Origin: Vitrella brassicaformis
Taxonomy: Eukaryota; Sar; Vitrellaceae
NCBI GenBank assembly: GCA_001179505.1
Contig: CDMY01000447.1
Span: 19,096 to 83,095 of the forward strand
Direction: 5' to 3'
DNA length: 64,000 bases
A program made the translations under genes and the position numbers. The notes beneath the pieces are model-generated. The model was not told the origin of the DNA, ran no database searches, and saw only the letters and a list, made by a program, of their open reading frames with translations. The number at the start of each line of letters is the position of its first letter. The first letter of the stretch is position 1. This document shows positions 45,836-57,405 of this stretch, in pieces.

Positions 45836-48200
45836 CTATTGGTCGAAGATCATGGCTGAGATGATGGTCTCCAGCACCGCACGGGCCAGCCGAGTGGTCT
45901 GCGGGAAGAGGACCTTGAAGGCGCCACCCACAGACACAGCCGGTTCGGTGGTGCAGACCTCCACCTTCACTGCAAAGGAATGACAGGAGAGGACAGAGAT
46001 GAGAGTGGCACCGCATTCCCTCCCCCCTTGCTGTGCCGGGCTGGGCTGACCATAGTTGGCGAAATCATCGATGCGAATCCATGCGACGAACGATTGGCTG
46101 GCGTCGGTCAGGACGAGATGACGTCCGGGAATGAGGTGGTATGACATGGTGGTGGTGCATCTCTCCACTGGTGTGTGGGGCGACTGCGTAATGAGGGTGT
46201 GCAGCCGGCTGTTGTCGACATGCCTGATACACACACACACACACAACGTACACTCGTGTGTGACGTGGCAATGCCCACAAAGAGTGATGCCCCGCCTCAC
46301 CTGTCGATCATACGGTAAGTGCTGTTGATCTGGTGAGTCTTCTCGAAGTGGTTGAGGACGATCTTCTTGACACACGACGACACAGACGAGAAGTTGGGAC
46401 TGGCGGACGTGTAGTCGGAAACGCTTGCCCACCGTAGCCAGCCCCTGGACGGGTAATTGTCGATGCTGCTGCTGACGGGCGGGTCGTGCGGCTGTCGATG
46501 CTGCTGGTAGGGGTGGTTGGGAGGGAGGGGCGGGTTGATGGTGAGCTCGAAGCCGTACTGGTCCTTGATGGCCCGCAGTCTGTAGCCGTGCCGGAACAGC
46601 TGGAAGGTCACGCCGTCGCCGAAGCGGATGTGGGGGCCGACCATCTTGAGCTGCGCCAACACACGGGGATCGTCCAAATACGCCTGCACACACAACACAT
46701 CAACACACCACACACCGATTGAGAGCCATCCTTTCTCTCCCTCCCTCCCTCGGTTGGCTTACCGTCTTGTTTGGGTATTGGTGCAGGTCACCAGAATTGA
46801 GGGTCACAGGCAGCTGGCAGCAGCCGCACTGCCCCGCCAGCTCAATCACCTCGCTCATCTCACTCCAGCCGCCCGCCTCCGTCACACACAGCGCCGCCAG
46901 CAGGTCACGCTCGCCCATCTGCTGGTCGGCGAATGTCAGCAGCTGCACCACATTCTCATTCACCGTCCGTCGCAGCCCCGCCTGTGTGCTGAGGGAATGG
47001 CTGAGTCGCTGCCGCAGCTGAGGCGCTCCGAAGAGGCCTCTGGCCCATTTGCATGTGGCCCTCAGACGCAGGATGTCATTGAGGCTGAGAAGGAAGAATG
47101 TGCGGCGGCCGACGAAGATGTACTCGAGGGGGTGCTGCTTCTGCTGCTGCTGGTTGGGCTGCTGGTTGGGGGCCGTCAGAAGGCCTGCCGACAGTGAGCT
47201 GCTGCCCCCCTCATGCTGCTGCTGTGTCGCTGCCGCAGCACCACCCGCACCAATCGAGCCACCTGAAGGCACCACACAGCACAGGACGGTCATGACGATG
47301 CGCAGTCCACCAACAGCAGCTGATGCTTTGCGTACCTCCACTATGCCCTCCACCATCACCACCACCACCAGCAGCAGGATGGCTGATGTCTACGTGTCTA
47401 CGCTTCTTGGCGCCGCCGTCATCATCAGGCACCTGAACAGAAATTGATCCACACACGAGTTCCTCTGCGTCGGTGTGTCTGTGTGTCTGTGTGTCGGTGG
47501 ACTTGTGCGCACCGCGTTGCTATGCTGTTTGCTGTTGTCGGTCTCATTCGGTCCCACAGCACCGCCCGCCCCCCACTGAGCCGCTCCGCCGTCGACATTC
47601 ATTCGCTGACATAAACACACACACACGGGGGAGTGACCGGCTTGTGTGTGCCATCCAGTGGTCAGTGGAGCCTTACGCGTCTGTTGTGGTCAGTGGGCGT
47701 CTGTGTCAGCTCATTGCTGAGGGCCGAGTGGGCGTCGGTGAGGTTCGTCAGAAGACCCAACAGTCGGCGGCCAGCCACTGACGCACAAACCTGTCAGCGG
47801 CAACGAACACGACAGAGAGAGAGAGAGAGAGATGCGGCACTCGTGCAGGCGGACCTGTGTGTTGTCGTGTTGGGTGCGTTGGATAGCTCCCTCGCCCGCC
47901 GAGCCGGCGCGGCCATCTCAGATGCGATCTGAAGGCACACAAACAGACAGATAGCACAGTGAATGAATGGTCGGTCTGGCGCCTCCCTCTCTCCCTCTCT
48001 CACGGATTGGATCTGATCTATGACATCTCGCAAGCTATCGTCCGACCAGCCCCGCCCACCTGCACCCCACACACCATCACCACACACACACATGGCAGCT
48101 GTGTGTTTGCATTGTGTGCGTCATCGCCCACCTCTCGAGGGAGCCGGGCGTCGTGGCTACTGTCCATCTGACGAGCACGGTCAACCACCTGCACCACGGA
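45836..48200 (-). CDS. F-box-like family protein, copy 2 (function unknown)
   Basis: A paralogue of the gene at 24544-26399. The stop is TAG 45836-45838 after ISAMIFDQ. From the C-terminus backwards: VKVEVCTTEPAVSVGGAFKV; HLVLTDASQSFVAWIRIDDF; an exon with AYLDDPRVLAQLKMVGPHIR and FELTINPPLPPNHPYQ; and an exon (about 47263-46770) with a Gln-rich start, the F-box-like LEYIFVGRRTFFLLSLNDIL then RLRATCKWARGLF, and ELAGQCGCCQLPVTLNSGDL. Upstream exons are less sure: one has a basic patch (GGAKKRRHVDI, about 47433-47340), and helical pieces lie at about 47760-47675 (LLGLLTNLTDAHSALSNELT), 47930-47860 and 48200-48130. The F-box reading suggests an SCF adaptor with an unknown substrate-binding C-terminal domain. 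The 5' end is not determined. Confidence 0.65.
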
Positions 48201-49133
48201 AGCAAAGCAGCCACACAGCGACATGGGATGCTCATCAGTGTGCCTGTGCTCTCAGTCTGCCGACTCACTGCTCTGTGTGTGAGTTTTGGCGTCAGCCTTC
48301 GAGCTGAAACTGACGCCAGCCATCAAGAAGCAGCCCGACTGATGCCGTCACTGCTGCCCGCCGCACAGGTACAGAACCTCTCAACTCAGACCGTCACCGT
48401 CCGATCTGACGGCACACACACCGCACAGCCACGCAGGGAAGGAATGTGTTGCCGGTCGTTTCTATCCGTCATGCATCATCTGCCAGTCTGCTTTGCCTCC
48501 CTCAGTTGGCCTCGCTGATGGGCAGGCTGAGCGCCTCGGCTCAGTGAGTGAATGGGTGGAGAGGCCTTTTGGTCTCACCGATGGTGACGAGAGGAAGTGT
48601 GGAGGCATCAACAAGCCTCTCATCAGACCAAAACTGTTCGCCAAACGAAGTGCGAGCTTCGGCGAGGATTCGCTGTCGGCCAGGAGCGCTTTCGAAGGGG
48701 TTGTTCCCCCCCTTTTAACAAATGCTGTGCGAGGTCGATCTGCGCAAAAGGATTTGCATCCCACACAGCCTCAAAACACGAGTCATACTGTGTCTCAGAC
48801 CCCAAGCGCATCTGTCTTTCCATCACTTCGACGACAGCGGTGCCGCGAGAAATTTGTCACTTTCGCTCTCTTCTCTGGCTGTTTTCCCCTTCCCCTCCAC
48901 AGCAATCGCCTGACCCTGCCTGTTGCCCGTAAGTACCATCGCCGTGGGCCTTCGCATCGTCTCGCTGCCCCCGCACACCGTGATGGGTACAAATAAATAC
49001 ACTTGCCGCGCAAAACACCCGCAGATCCATGGACCAAAAAGACGACACCTTCGTATGTAACCACATACATACCGCAACACACAAACATGAAGAGTGACGG
49101 CACACCCACACTGTCGCGGTCCACCCACTCACA
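48201..49133. other. Spacer, possible degenerate repeat
   Basis: No gene called. A frame open from 48493 to 48996 on the plus strand lacks recognisable domains. The 17-base string TGCCGCGAGAAATTTGT at about 48841-48857 also occurs at 44383-44399, in the hairpin region. A 9-base inverted repeat (TGGCGTCAG 48287-48295, CTGACGCCA 48310-48318) lies near the 5' end of the F-box-like gene. Confidence 0.4.
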
Positions 49134-50776
49134 TCACAGCAGCCCCTTCTCTCTCTTGGTGCGCTTGCTGGCCAGCCGATCAGCCGTGGCGGCACCACTC
49201 TGCTCCGCCGCCCGCTTGCGGGGCATGCTGCGCGTCGTGACGCCCTCACACACCACGCCCACCGCCGCCACATCGCCACGCGTGCTGCTGTTGTTGTTGT
49301 CGACCGCCCCACGGCGTGTGCGCTTGGCCCGCTGCTTGGCCGGGGGCTGCTTGTTCTTCCTGCTGTGGTCGATGTGGGTGTCCTCTTGGTCGCTCATCTG
49401 CTGCTCGTTGTTGCCGTCCTCCTCTGCCGCATGGTCCTCACTGTCGGTGTGCTCGTCGCCCAGCTGCTGTCCGTCGATGCTGTCGGTGTTGGTGTCTTCG
49501 GTCTTGTCCTTGGCTGGTGTGTCGTCCTGCTCCTCGTCCGCACCACCTGAGATCGGCAACAAACCAACAGACGCATAGACACATCCAGCGTGCACGAATC
49601 CATCGGCTGACGTCTTTGCCGCCCCACCTACCCGCTCCCTCACGGCTCGCTGGTGGCTGTTGCTGCTGCTGCTGGTGCTGCTGGTGGTGGTCGTGGTGTC
49701 TGTCAGGTTCCCCACCACCATCACCACCACCACCACCCTGCAACAAACACATGGACCACCTAGATGAATGCTTTGCTAGTGTGTTGTGGGTGGCCTGCGT
49801 CACCTGTTCGTCTTGGTCCTTGTGGTCGTCCTTGTTGGTCTCCTCTTGATTGCCGTCCTGCTGCACACCAGCCGCATCGAAACCATCGCGGCCGCTGCGT
49901 CAAACAGACACACAGGAAGGGAGTGCAGGCGTGTATGTATGGCTGTGTTGGCCGTCGCTGTGTGTCGAGGTGTACCTCACTCACCTGGTCTCGTGGAACA
50001 TGCCGCCCCTCAGTCTGAGCATCAGCTGCAGTGTGGCATGCTCGAGAATCATATAGTCCTTGACGGTGAGGCCGTCCTGGAGCTGCTTGCCGCCCCAGAT
50101 GAGCCGCTGCTGGTCGGGTGGGATGCCCTCCTTGTCCTTGACCTTGGCCTTGATGTCCTCGACGGTGTCAGCCACCAAAACATCCAACGGGATGGTCTTC
50201 CCTGTGCGTATCCATGACACACAAGGCAAGAGCTGGTGCTGACTGAGGTGTGGTGTGTGCAGTGCACCGCAGTGCCCACCAGTGAGGTTTGTGAGAAATC
50301 ACTGGTGGCCAGCAGTGCCAGGTACAGCGTGGCGTTGTCCTGAATGCCGTAGTCCGCGAGGCTCTGGTCGTCCTTCAGACACGAGTCTCGCACGTCACGG
50401 GCGGTCCCGAGCAGCTGCCTGCCGGGCCAAATGCCCTCTCTCTGCGATATCTTGGCCTTGACGTCCTTGATGGTGTCAGACGGCTGCACATCCAGCGTGA
50501 TGTCTAAACGCACACGCATAAAACAGTCAGGGACGAACTGACGGGGGACGGTCTGCGCTGTCATCTACCTCGTCTGAGGTAGGTGAGATGGATATGGATC
50601 TGGAAGGTTGGTTTGGGCTGCCCCGGATGCTGCTGCTCGTCCACGAACATGATGATCTTGCCCTTGGCATCCACAGGCAGCGTGCGCAGGTCCCCATCGA
50701 CCTTGACCTTGAAGCAACCACCGGCGGCCGGATAGACAGGGAGGCCGTCGAGCAGACCAACAGCCTTGCTGCTCAT
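49134..50776 (-). CDS. Tandem ubiquitin-like / ubiquitin fusion with nuclear-type tail
   Basis: A multi-exon gene starting [17 protein letters not shown] at 50776. After about 70 residues comes a ubiquitin-like domain ([20 protein letters not shown], then [12 protein letters not shown] and [17 protein letters not shown]) with no terminal Gly-Gly. It is fused directly to a near-canonical ubiquitin ([48 protein letters not shown]). Lys11, 27, 29, 33 and 48 equivalents and Ile44 are kept; the Lys63 position is not Lys ([10 protein letters not shown]). After LRLRGG the chain continues MFHETR, Gln-rich and acidic parts, and a basic C-terminus ([21 protein letters not shown]) that looks like a nuclear signal; TGA 49134-49136. 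Deubiquitinases could cleave after Gly-Gly to release the tail, as in ribosomal ubiquitin fusions. That is inference. Confidence 0.8.
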
Positions 50777-51232
50777 GGTGTGTGGAGTGTGGTGCAGGGA
50801 AAGGCGCTGTAGGACACACAGACAATAACACAACAGATGATGAGAATCAGAATGTGCATGCAAGCAGCTTTTTTGTAGATCTTACACGCTTGCGAGTAGC
50901 GTGACGATGCGGGAGAAGGGGTAGCCTCGAATCAGTGCCTCCGCCTGCGACGAAATCTAAGCTCGCAGTTCTCAAACCCTGTAACCCCAGTGCCCAACGG
51001 CGGCTGCAATTTCTGAGAGGCTCAGGGCGAGCGAGGGAGAGTTCTGCGAAGAACTCGAGGCGACAGAAACGCCTGTACGGAGTAGCTTTGCACTCTGTGT
51101 AGCCTTGCCCTATCCCTACGTGAGGCACAACAAGCTAGCCCCTTGAGCTTCGGCAGTACAAGAGCCGCCCCAGCCCCGCCCGCTGAGTGCGTGTTGGTCG
51201 TGCAGACACGCACCGCCACCCAATCGGCAGTC
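50777..51232. promoter_or_regulatory. Divergent intergenic region
   Basis: This stretch lies between the ubiquitin-fusion gene (minus) and the RING gene (plus), so it should hold both promoters. No simple repeats dominate and no gene is recognised. The RING gene could start at an in-frame Met at 51143. Confidence 0.45.
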
Positions 51233-53873
51233 ATGGGAGAGGCTCAGTCGATGATGCTGGCGAGTTGGGACACTGAGGAGCTTGTTTCCCACATCCTGTT
51301 CCTCCGGGAGACCAACCACGTGGAGGCAGAGCCGCGCATATGGCACGTCATCGAGAAGGGCTGGGTGGAGGTCGTTGACAGGCTGCTGCAGAAGGAGCCC
51401 ACACTGCTCGGTCAGAACGGCAGCGGGAGTGGGGACAACTGCGGAGGCGTCTCGACTGACTACCTGGTCAGCTGCATAGCCCAGATGACGGCATACAGCA
51501 TTGCAATGGTGGATGTCTCTTTGTGTGTGTGTGTGTGTGCAGATTCGCGCCACGCACAACCGTGGCGGCATCTTCAGCTACTTGGTAGAGCGTTGGTCGG
51601 TGAGTGAGCGCACGCCCGACAACTTGCAGAAGGTGTTGAAGCGAGCCATCGAGAACACGACCATCGACAGGATGCTCGAGGTGGTCCTCTACCGCAGCGG
51701 ACCAATGAAACCGCACGAGATACAGGACTTCTGCAAGTCAGTCAGCCCAGCCAAGGAGCCTCCATCGAGCAGCAACTCGTGTGTTATGTGCTGTGTGGTG
51801 TGTGCCCCTCTCTCTCTCTCTCCGATTAATTAGGGCTGAGAGCATCGAGGGGGGTCACTGGCAGAGTGTGCAGACGCTGCTGTCGTCCCACCTGGCCGTG
51901 TTCACTGGCGACGACCTCGACCGCATCCTCGCACACCCACCACGCATCATCGACGACTACTGGCGAGTCGTCATTCGGGTGGGTGAGCATGGCGATGATT
52001 TGTGTGTCCCGGGGTGAGGACCGCGATGTCATGTGTCTGTTGCTGATTTGTATGCTGCCTGGCCTGACGCACCCACCACACAGATGATGACTGACGAGAG
52101 TTTGCCAGCTGGGAGGATTCACCCCGCCGTGTTCCGGCCGGGCGATGTGCTGGCGCTGGTGCCAGACAAGAAAAGATACATACAGTAAGTAAGGAGACAG
52201 ACAGCCACATACCATGCCATCCGTGATGATCAGAAGGACCTCCCTCCAACGTGTGGTGCACGCGTGTAGGTTTTGTGAGCGTTTGGTAGAGGAGTTCGAT
52301 GCCGTGCTGACGCCCCCCGTGGCCCAGCAGCTGCTCGAGGCTGCCGTGGAGGTCAAGAACCCAACACTCTCACACAAATGCATCGCAGCGGGTATGTTTG
52401 AAGGAGCGACGAATGGATGCAGTCAGTCATGGTTGCTGCCTGGCCGCCTGCAATGCAGGTGCGGTTGCGACGGCGGAGTTCATTGAGACAGCGGCGGGTC
52501 ACTTCTTCCCCAACGAGGACTTCATCCGATTCCTGCTCGAGTCGAACGAAGCCATCGTGCCATCAGAAAAGGTCGGTGGGGCAGACCCGCCATGGCAAGA
52601 GAGAGAGAGGGGGGTGTCACGTCAGTCACTTTGTGTCTGTCTGTCCTTATCTGCCTAGGCGATGCTGAATGCGCTGAGAGCGTGGACACTCAACTGGAAC
52701 CTGGTAGACACACACACACACACACACCGCACACCGAATGCTGACTCACGCGCCGTGTCTTTGGTCTTGGCCAGGTGCGTTTGCTGCTGGAGCGGGGCGG
52801 GCCCGTCACGAGTACTCAACATACACACACACACGGATTGACCTCATAGCATAGCTTGTCTTCATTCCTTGCCGGTGCGCCCTCCCTTTGCAGGTCGTGT
52901 GGTGGACCGTGTGTTGAACAGCACGACCGTGGACAAGCCCGTCTACCGCCACCTCATGCTGGCTTGCCCCGAAGACCTGGGATCCATCAGGGAGAAACTC
53001 GTCGGGTGCCTGCACTCATTCGAAGACCTCCAGTGGTCAGCCATCAGCACCACTGCACCGCCTTGCTCCCATACACACGTGTGGTGTGGTGCATGGTCTG
53101 ACTGACTGACAGGATGGAGGAGTGTCTAGAGGAGGCGGCCCACCTGCACGCTGCACAGTGGCACGCAGGCGTCCGCCGGTCCCGCGACGACGACAGCACC
53201 TCACACGGCCACATGTCGCCGGACACAGACGCCTCATCGTCAACTATCCCGCGGCTGTCCACCTTCGAGGCACCGGTTGCATCTATGTCGCCCACCGACA
53301 GCCACAGCCCGCCCAGCGAGTCGGTCACCTCCGGGAGCAGCCCAACCGGGTCGCCGCCAAGTGAGGGTCGGCGGATTGGCGTGGCGCGGGGCTGGGAGGG
53401 GCTGGCAAGGGCGGGGTCGGGGGCTGACGATGAGGCGGGGGTGCGGCGTGGGGAGGCTGCATCGGAGATCAACACGAGGGAGAGGAACACCTGTGTGGTC
53501 TGTCTGGATGCGGCCGCCGCGGTCATCCTGGCGCCATGCGGGCACAGATGTACTTGCACCAAGTGAGAGAGAAAGCTCTGTGTGTGTATGGCGCGGCGCA
53601 CGAGAGAGAAGACACGCATGCCTACTGGTGCGTGTCTTGTGTGTGTGTGTGTGTAGGTGTACGGCGTTGCTGATGCGTCGGCCGGACATCCCTCTCGAGA
53701 GCCCGTTCGGTGTGCGCCGGCCCGCTTTCCACTCACGCGCATGCCCCATTTGCAAAACATACATTCAGGTATTTAGACACACACACACACAGACACAATC
53801 GTTCCTTGCGCAGCACATGGGTCTGTCTGTCTGTGTGGCCTGACAGAGCACCGTGAGACGCGTGTACGACTGA
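51233..53873 (+). CDS. RING-finger protein with long helical N-terminus
   Basis: A gene with about 11 exons. The N-terminus (MGEAQSMMLASWDTEELVSH) leads into helical units, including HVIEKGWVEVVDRLLQKEPT, GIFSYLVERWSVSERTPDNL, TTIDRMLEVVLYRSGPMKPH and QQLLEAAVEVKNPTLSHKCI. These look ankyrin-like in length, but I cannot confirm the fold. The exon from about 53113 has a Ser/Pro-rich linker (SPTDSHSPPSESVTSGSSPT) and then a C3HC4 RING: NTCVVCLDAAAAVILAPCGH, RCTCTKC and, after an intron, RACPICKTYIQ. The C-terminus is STVRRVYD, TGA 53871-53873. It resembles metazoan E3 ligases with a C-terminal RING after repeats. Some middle exons (52660-52900) are short and their joins are uncertain. Confidence 0.75.
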
Positions 53874-56800
53874 CCAAGTGCCTGTCTCGCTGGCTGGGCG
53901 GTGCAGTGCAGAGAGCGCAAAAAGAGAAAGAGGAGTGAGTGAGAGAGAGATTGTTTTATTCATTCGGTCGGTCGGTCGGTTGGGGGGATGCAGAAACTAG
54001 CGTCCGTCCGTCCACCCGATGCTATTCTTCTGTTTGGCCCCATGGCGCATCGGCCCGTGTGAGATATGCATACGTATGTGTACCTAATTGGCGGCCGATG
54101 CGCCATGGCGCGTGAATGAATGAATGCGATTAAGAATGGATTTCGATGGTAAAATGCTGGCTGGCTGGCTGGCTGGTGAGTAGTTGCACGCCCTGGCATT
54201 GATTGTACTGCATGAGTTGAGTGTATTGCATGTGTGTGTGGCACCGGAACAACGGTCGAGCGTTTTTATATTCGTGAGCGCGAGGAGACGAACGCGTTTG
54301 TGTTGTGTTACATAATTTATGCATGCATCGTGAAGACTCACTCCGGGCGGTCGAGCTGTTTTTGCGTGTGCGTGTGCAGTGAGCGAGCGAGGTTGGACAC
54401 CGACATACATGTCGACAGACTGAATCAGTGCGTGTGTTTGCAATTGAATATCTGTTGCCGGTGGCCGGCGGTGGATGTGTCTGTCCATGTTGGACGAGCC
54501 GGGTGCAGAGGTGTGCAGTGAGTGCATCGATTCACTCAAGAGATATATATGGGTGTCACTCAGCAGTCCGTCCGTACGGTACCGAATCGTATGCACACGC
54601 ACGCACACACGAGCACCATGCCATGCAAGTTATCGTTCGATCAATCCGTTGATCAATGAAGTGTGAGAGAGAGGAGAGCAGAGAGAGGAGAGGAGAGGGA
54701 GAGAGGGAGTGAGGATGCATGCCATGCAGTTGCCCTTTGTATGCACTTAACCATCCAATGGGTTCACTAACTGACCATCAGCACGGCACGGCATGGAGGC
54801 ACGCAATCAGGCAGCTAGACAGACAGACAGGCAGGCAGCTAGGCAGACAGACAGGCACTAACACACCAACCAACCAAATGTCGTTTGTCGACAGTGCAGT
54901 GAGTGGATGCAGGCAGAAGGTGAGAGCATCCTACCCGGTCTCCAGTAGGCAGCTAACATCGCTGGGTGTGTATCCAAAATTTAGATAATGCCGCCCGGCC
55001 GTCACTCACTCTCTGCCTCTGTCTGTCTGTGTGTGGGTCGGTAGTTGTTTCCCGGTGTGACCGCAGGAGGCTATCTATGGGAACAGCCAGCCAGCCGGCC
55101 GGCCAGCCAGAGAGAGGGTGCGACACCGCCCGAGCGCATCAACGCAGCGTCCAGCGAGCAAGTCAATCCAGTCGAGAGCACGGACAAAGAGACACCACTG
55201 GCTTTGCAGGCAGGCAGGCAGACAGATAAACACAGCACAGCCCGGCACGGCACGGCACAGCTGCCACGGCAACCAGCTCCTCATTGCATTGCTCGTCAGT
55301 GTCACTCATTGTCGCTGAATGAACACACACATGACATGTTGCACACGGCGCCCGACCTTACAAAACGGTCTGAGCTGGCGCACACACACGCATGGCATGG
55401 TATCTATCGCATCGATCGTATGACGGACAACAACAATCATTGCATCAGAGGCGAACAAATCCTGAAGCAGCAGAGCACAGGACAGCAGCCAACGACCGAA
55501 TGCCGGGATGCCGAGAGATGCCGAGCGCAACCAAAGTCAGAGCCGCGTTTGTAGCTTAGCTGTGCACGTGACGTACAAATATCAAGTCGTTCGTCAGCCA
55601 GCAATGTACACACGCACCGCACATCACATGGTCATACCGCACACACCAACACACAACCAACACACCAATACAGTCCCCCCTCTCCCCTCTCCCCCTCGCC
55701 CATCCCATGCGCACTCCACCATCCCATCCCATCCATCGCTGAGTGAGTGAGTGGCTCGGCTCGCAGGTGTGCGTATGTCTCGTACGCTGCGGCCGCCACA
55801 AAACGACAGACAGGCAGGCAGGCAGACAGACAGTCATGATGAGGGGACACACGGCCATTCACATGTATACACATGAACTCATCTGCACAATACAAGTACG
55901 GACGAAAATGTATCGAAAGGCAGGCAAACAGGCAGGTATGCAATCGCATCCAGTCCATGTACTGCGGCCAGCCAGCCAGCCAGCCAAGGCTAAATAGATT
56001 GATACACACACAACTGCACAACATTCCAGCCATCTCGTCCTCAAAATCACCGACCGGCGAGTAGGATGCATCCCTCTCTCCCCTCCCTCCCTCCCTCCCT
56101 CTCTCTGTCCCTGCCTGGTTGCGTGGAGGAACAGATGGCAGCCGGGAATCTGGCGAGCAAGTATGCACATGTGCATATCAGTATGTGTGTATTAGGGGCT
56201 GTGTTTGTATGCAAGCAATGACAACCCGTCAAATAGCACCCACGCACACACACGCAGAAAGAGACACACACATCAAGAAGCCAGCAAGCAATAGACAGCC
56301 ATCCAGCAATCATCCAACCATCGACTACCCACCTCCCACCTCACCCCTTTACCCTCTCCCTCCACCAATGTATCATCTTTCTACGAGCGTATGCTATGAA
56401 TGACGAAAAAGGACAGCCCAGAAAGAAAGCAAGAACGACACACAAGACACACACACACACACACTCAGTGAGGGAGGCACAACAAAGAGAGAATACGGCA
56501 CTTAGGTGACACGCACAGCACGGCATTGAGTGAGTGAGCGAGGTCAGGTTCATCAGGTCTGTCTGTCCAGGGGGAAAAATTCGATTCTTCTGCATGCATA
56601 GACAGATAATAGGCACGGTCTTACTAACTACGACACTCACCTTTCATGAGAATCATCGGTCGTTTGTATGCAAGCATTGTGTAAGTATACACACGTATAC
56701 ACGCACACGCATACACAGAATGAATGGGTATACACGCAATTCGAGACATGTACACGTGGATGTTCATGCAATTGGACAGACACACTTATGAAGGCACCAC

Positions 56801-57105
56801 GGCTGACTGACGGACGACACAAGAAATGAAAAAGGTCGCGCGTGTCTCCCCTTCTCACTCAGGTGTGTGTGCCCACTCACTGATGCCAGCTCCCGCCCAC
56901 AAACCTGCCAAATGGGAGGCACACCCATACATACAAACATACACACGACAGGCGTCATTCCTCTTTCTCCTCCCAGGATACACTTGTAAAACGGCCCGAT
57001 ACACTGCAAACCAGCCAATCCCTCCTCGAAACACTAGATAAACATGCAGTGCAGGTCGACTCCCTCACTGTCTGCAGGTCCACAGGTCTCTCCCCCCCCC
57101 CCCTC
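53874..57105. other. Long gene-poor, repeat-rich spacer
   Basis: No gene is recognised in about 3.2 kb. Short motifs recur: GGTC (53965-53980), GGCT (54160-54175), GACA/GGCA (54818-54850, 55208-55222, 55808-55830) and CTCC (56085-56102). A perfect 16-base inverted repeat lies at 54040-54108. Open frames are short and low in complexity. Confidence 0.5.
54040..54108. repeat. Perfect 16-bp inverted repeat
   Basis: CCATGGCGCATCGGCC (54040-54055) is the exact reverse complement of GGCCGATGCGCCATGG (54093-54108), with a 37-base loop that itself contains the palindrome CATACGTATG. It lies about 170 bases after the RING gene's stop codon. Confidence 0.9.
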
Positions 57106-57405
57106 NNNNNNNNNNNNNNNNNNNNNNNNNNNNNNNNNNNNNNNNNNNNNNNNNNNNNNNNNNNNNNNNNNNNNNNNNNNNNNNNNNNNNNNNNNNNNNN
57201 NNNNNNNNNNNNNNNNNNNNNNNNNNNNNNNNNNNNNNNNNNNNNNNNNNNNNNNNNNNNNNNNNNNNNNNNNNNNNNNNNNNNNNNNNNNNNNNNNNNN
57301 NNNNNNNNNNNNNNNNNNNNNNNNNNNNNNNNNNNNNNNNNNNNNNNNNNNNNNNNNNNNNNNNNNNNNNNNNNNNNNNNNNNNNNNNNNNNNNNNNNNN
57401 NNNNN
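57106..57405. other. Assembly gap (300 N)
   Basis: Exactly 300 unknown bases, a round number typical of a placeholder. The sequence CCACAGGTCTCT plus a poly-C run and CTC stands on both sides (about 57080-57105 and 57406-57431), which suggests the flanking contigs overlap. Confidence 0.95.

Noticed and set aside
48493-48996. A 168-codon frame on the plus strand
   Set aside because: No recognisable domain. It overlaps a probable degenerate repeat and the composition is not clearly coding.
50870-51140. Possible RNA gene in the divergent spacer
   Set aside because: I could not draw a cloverleaf or any known RNA fold from it.
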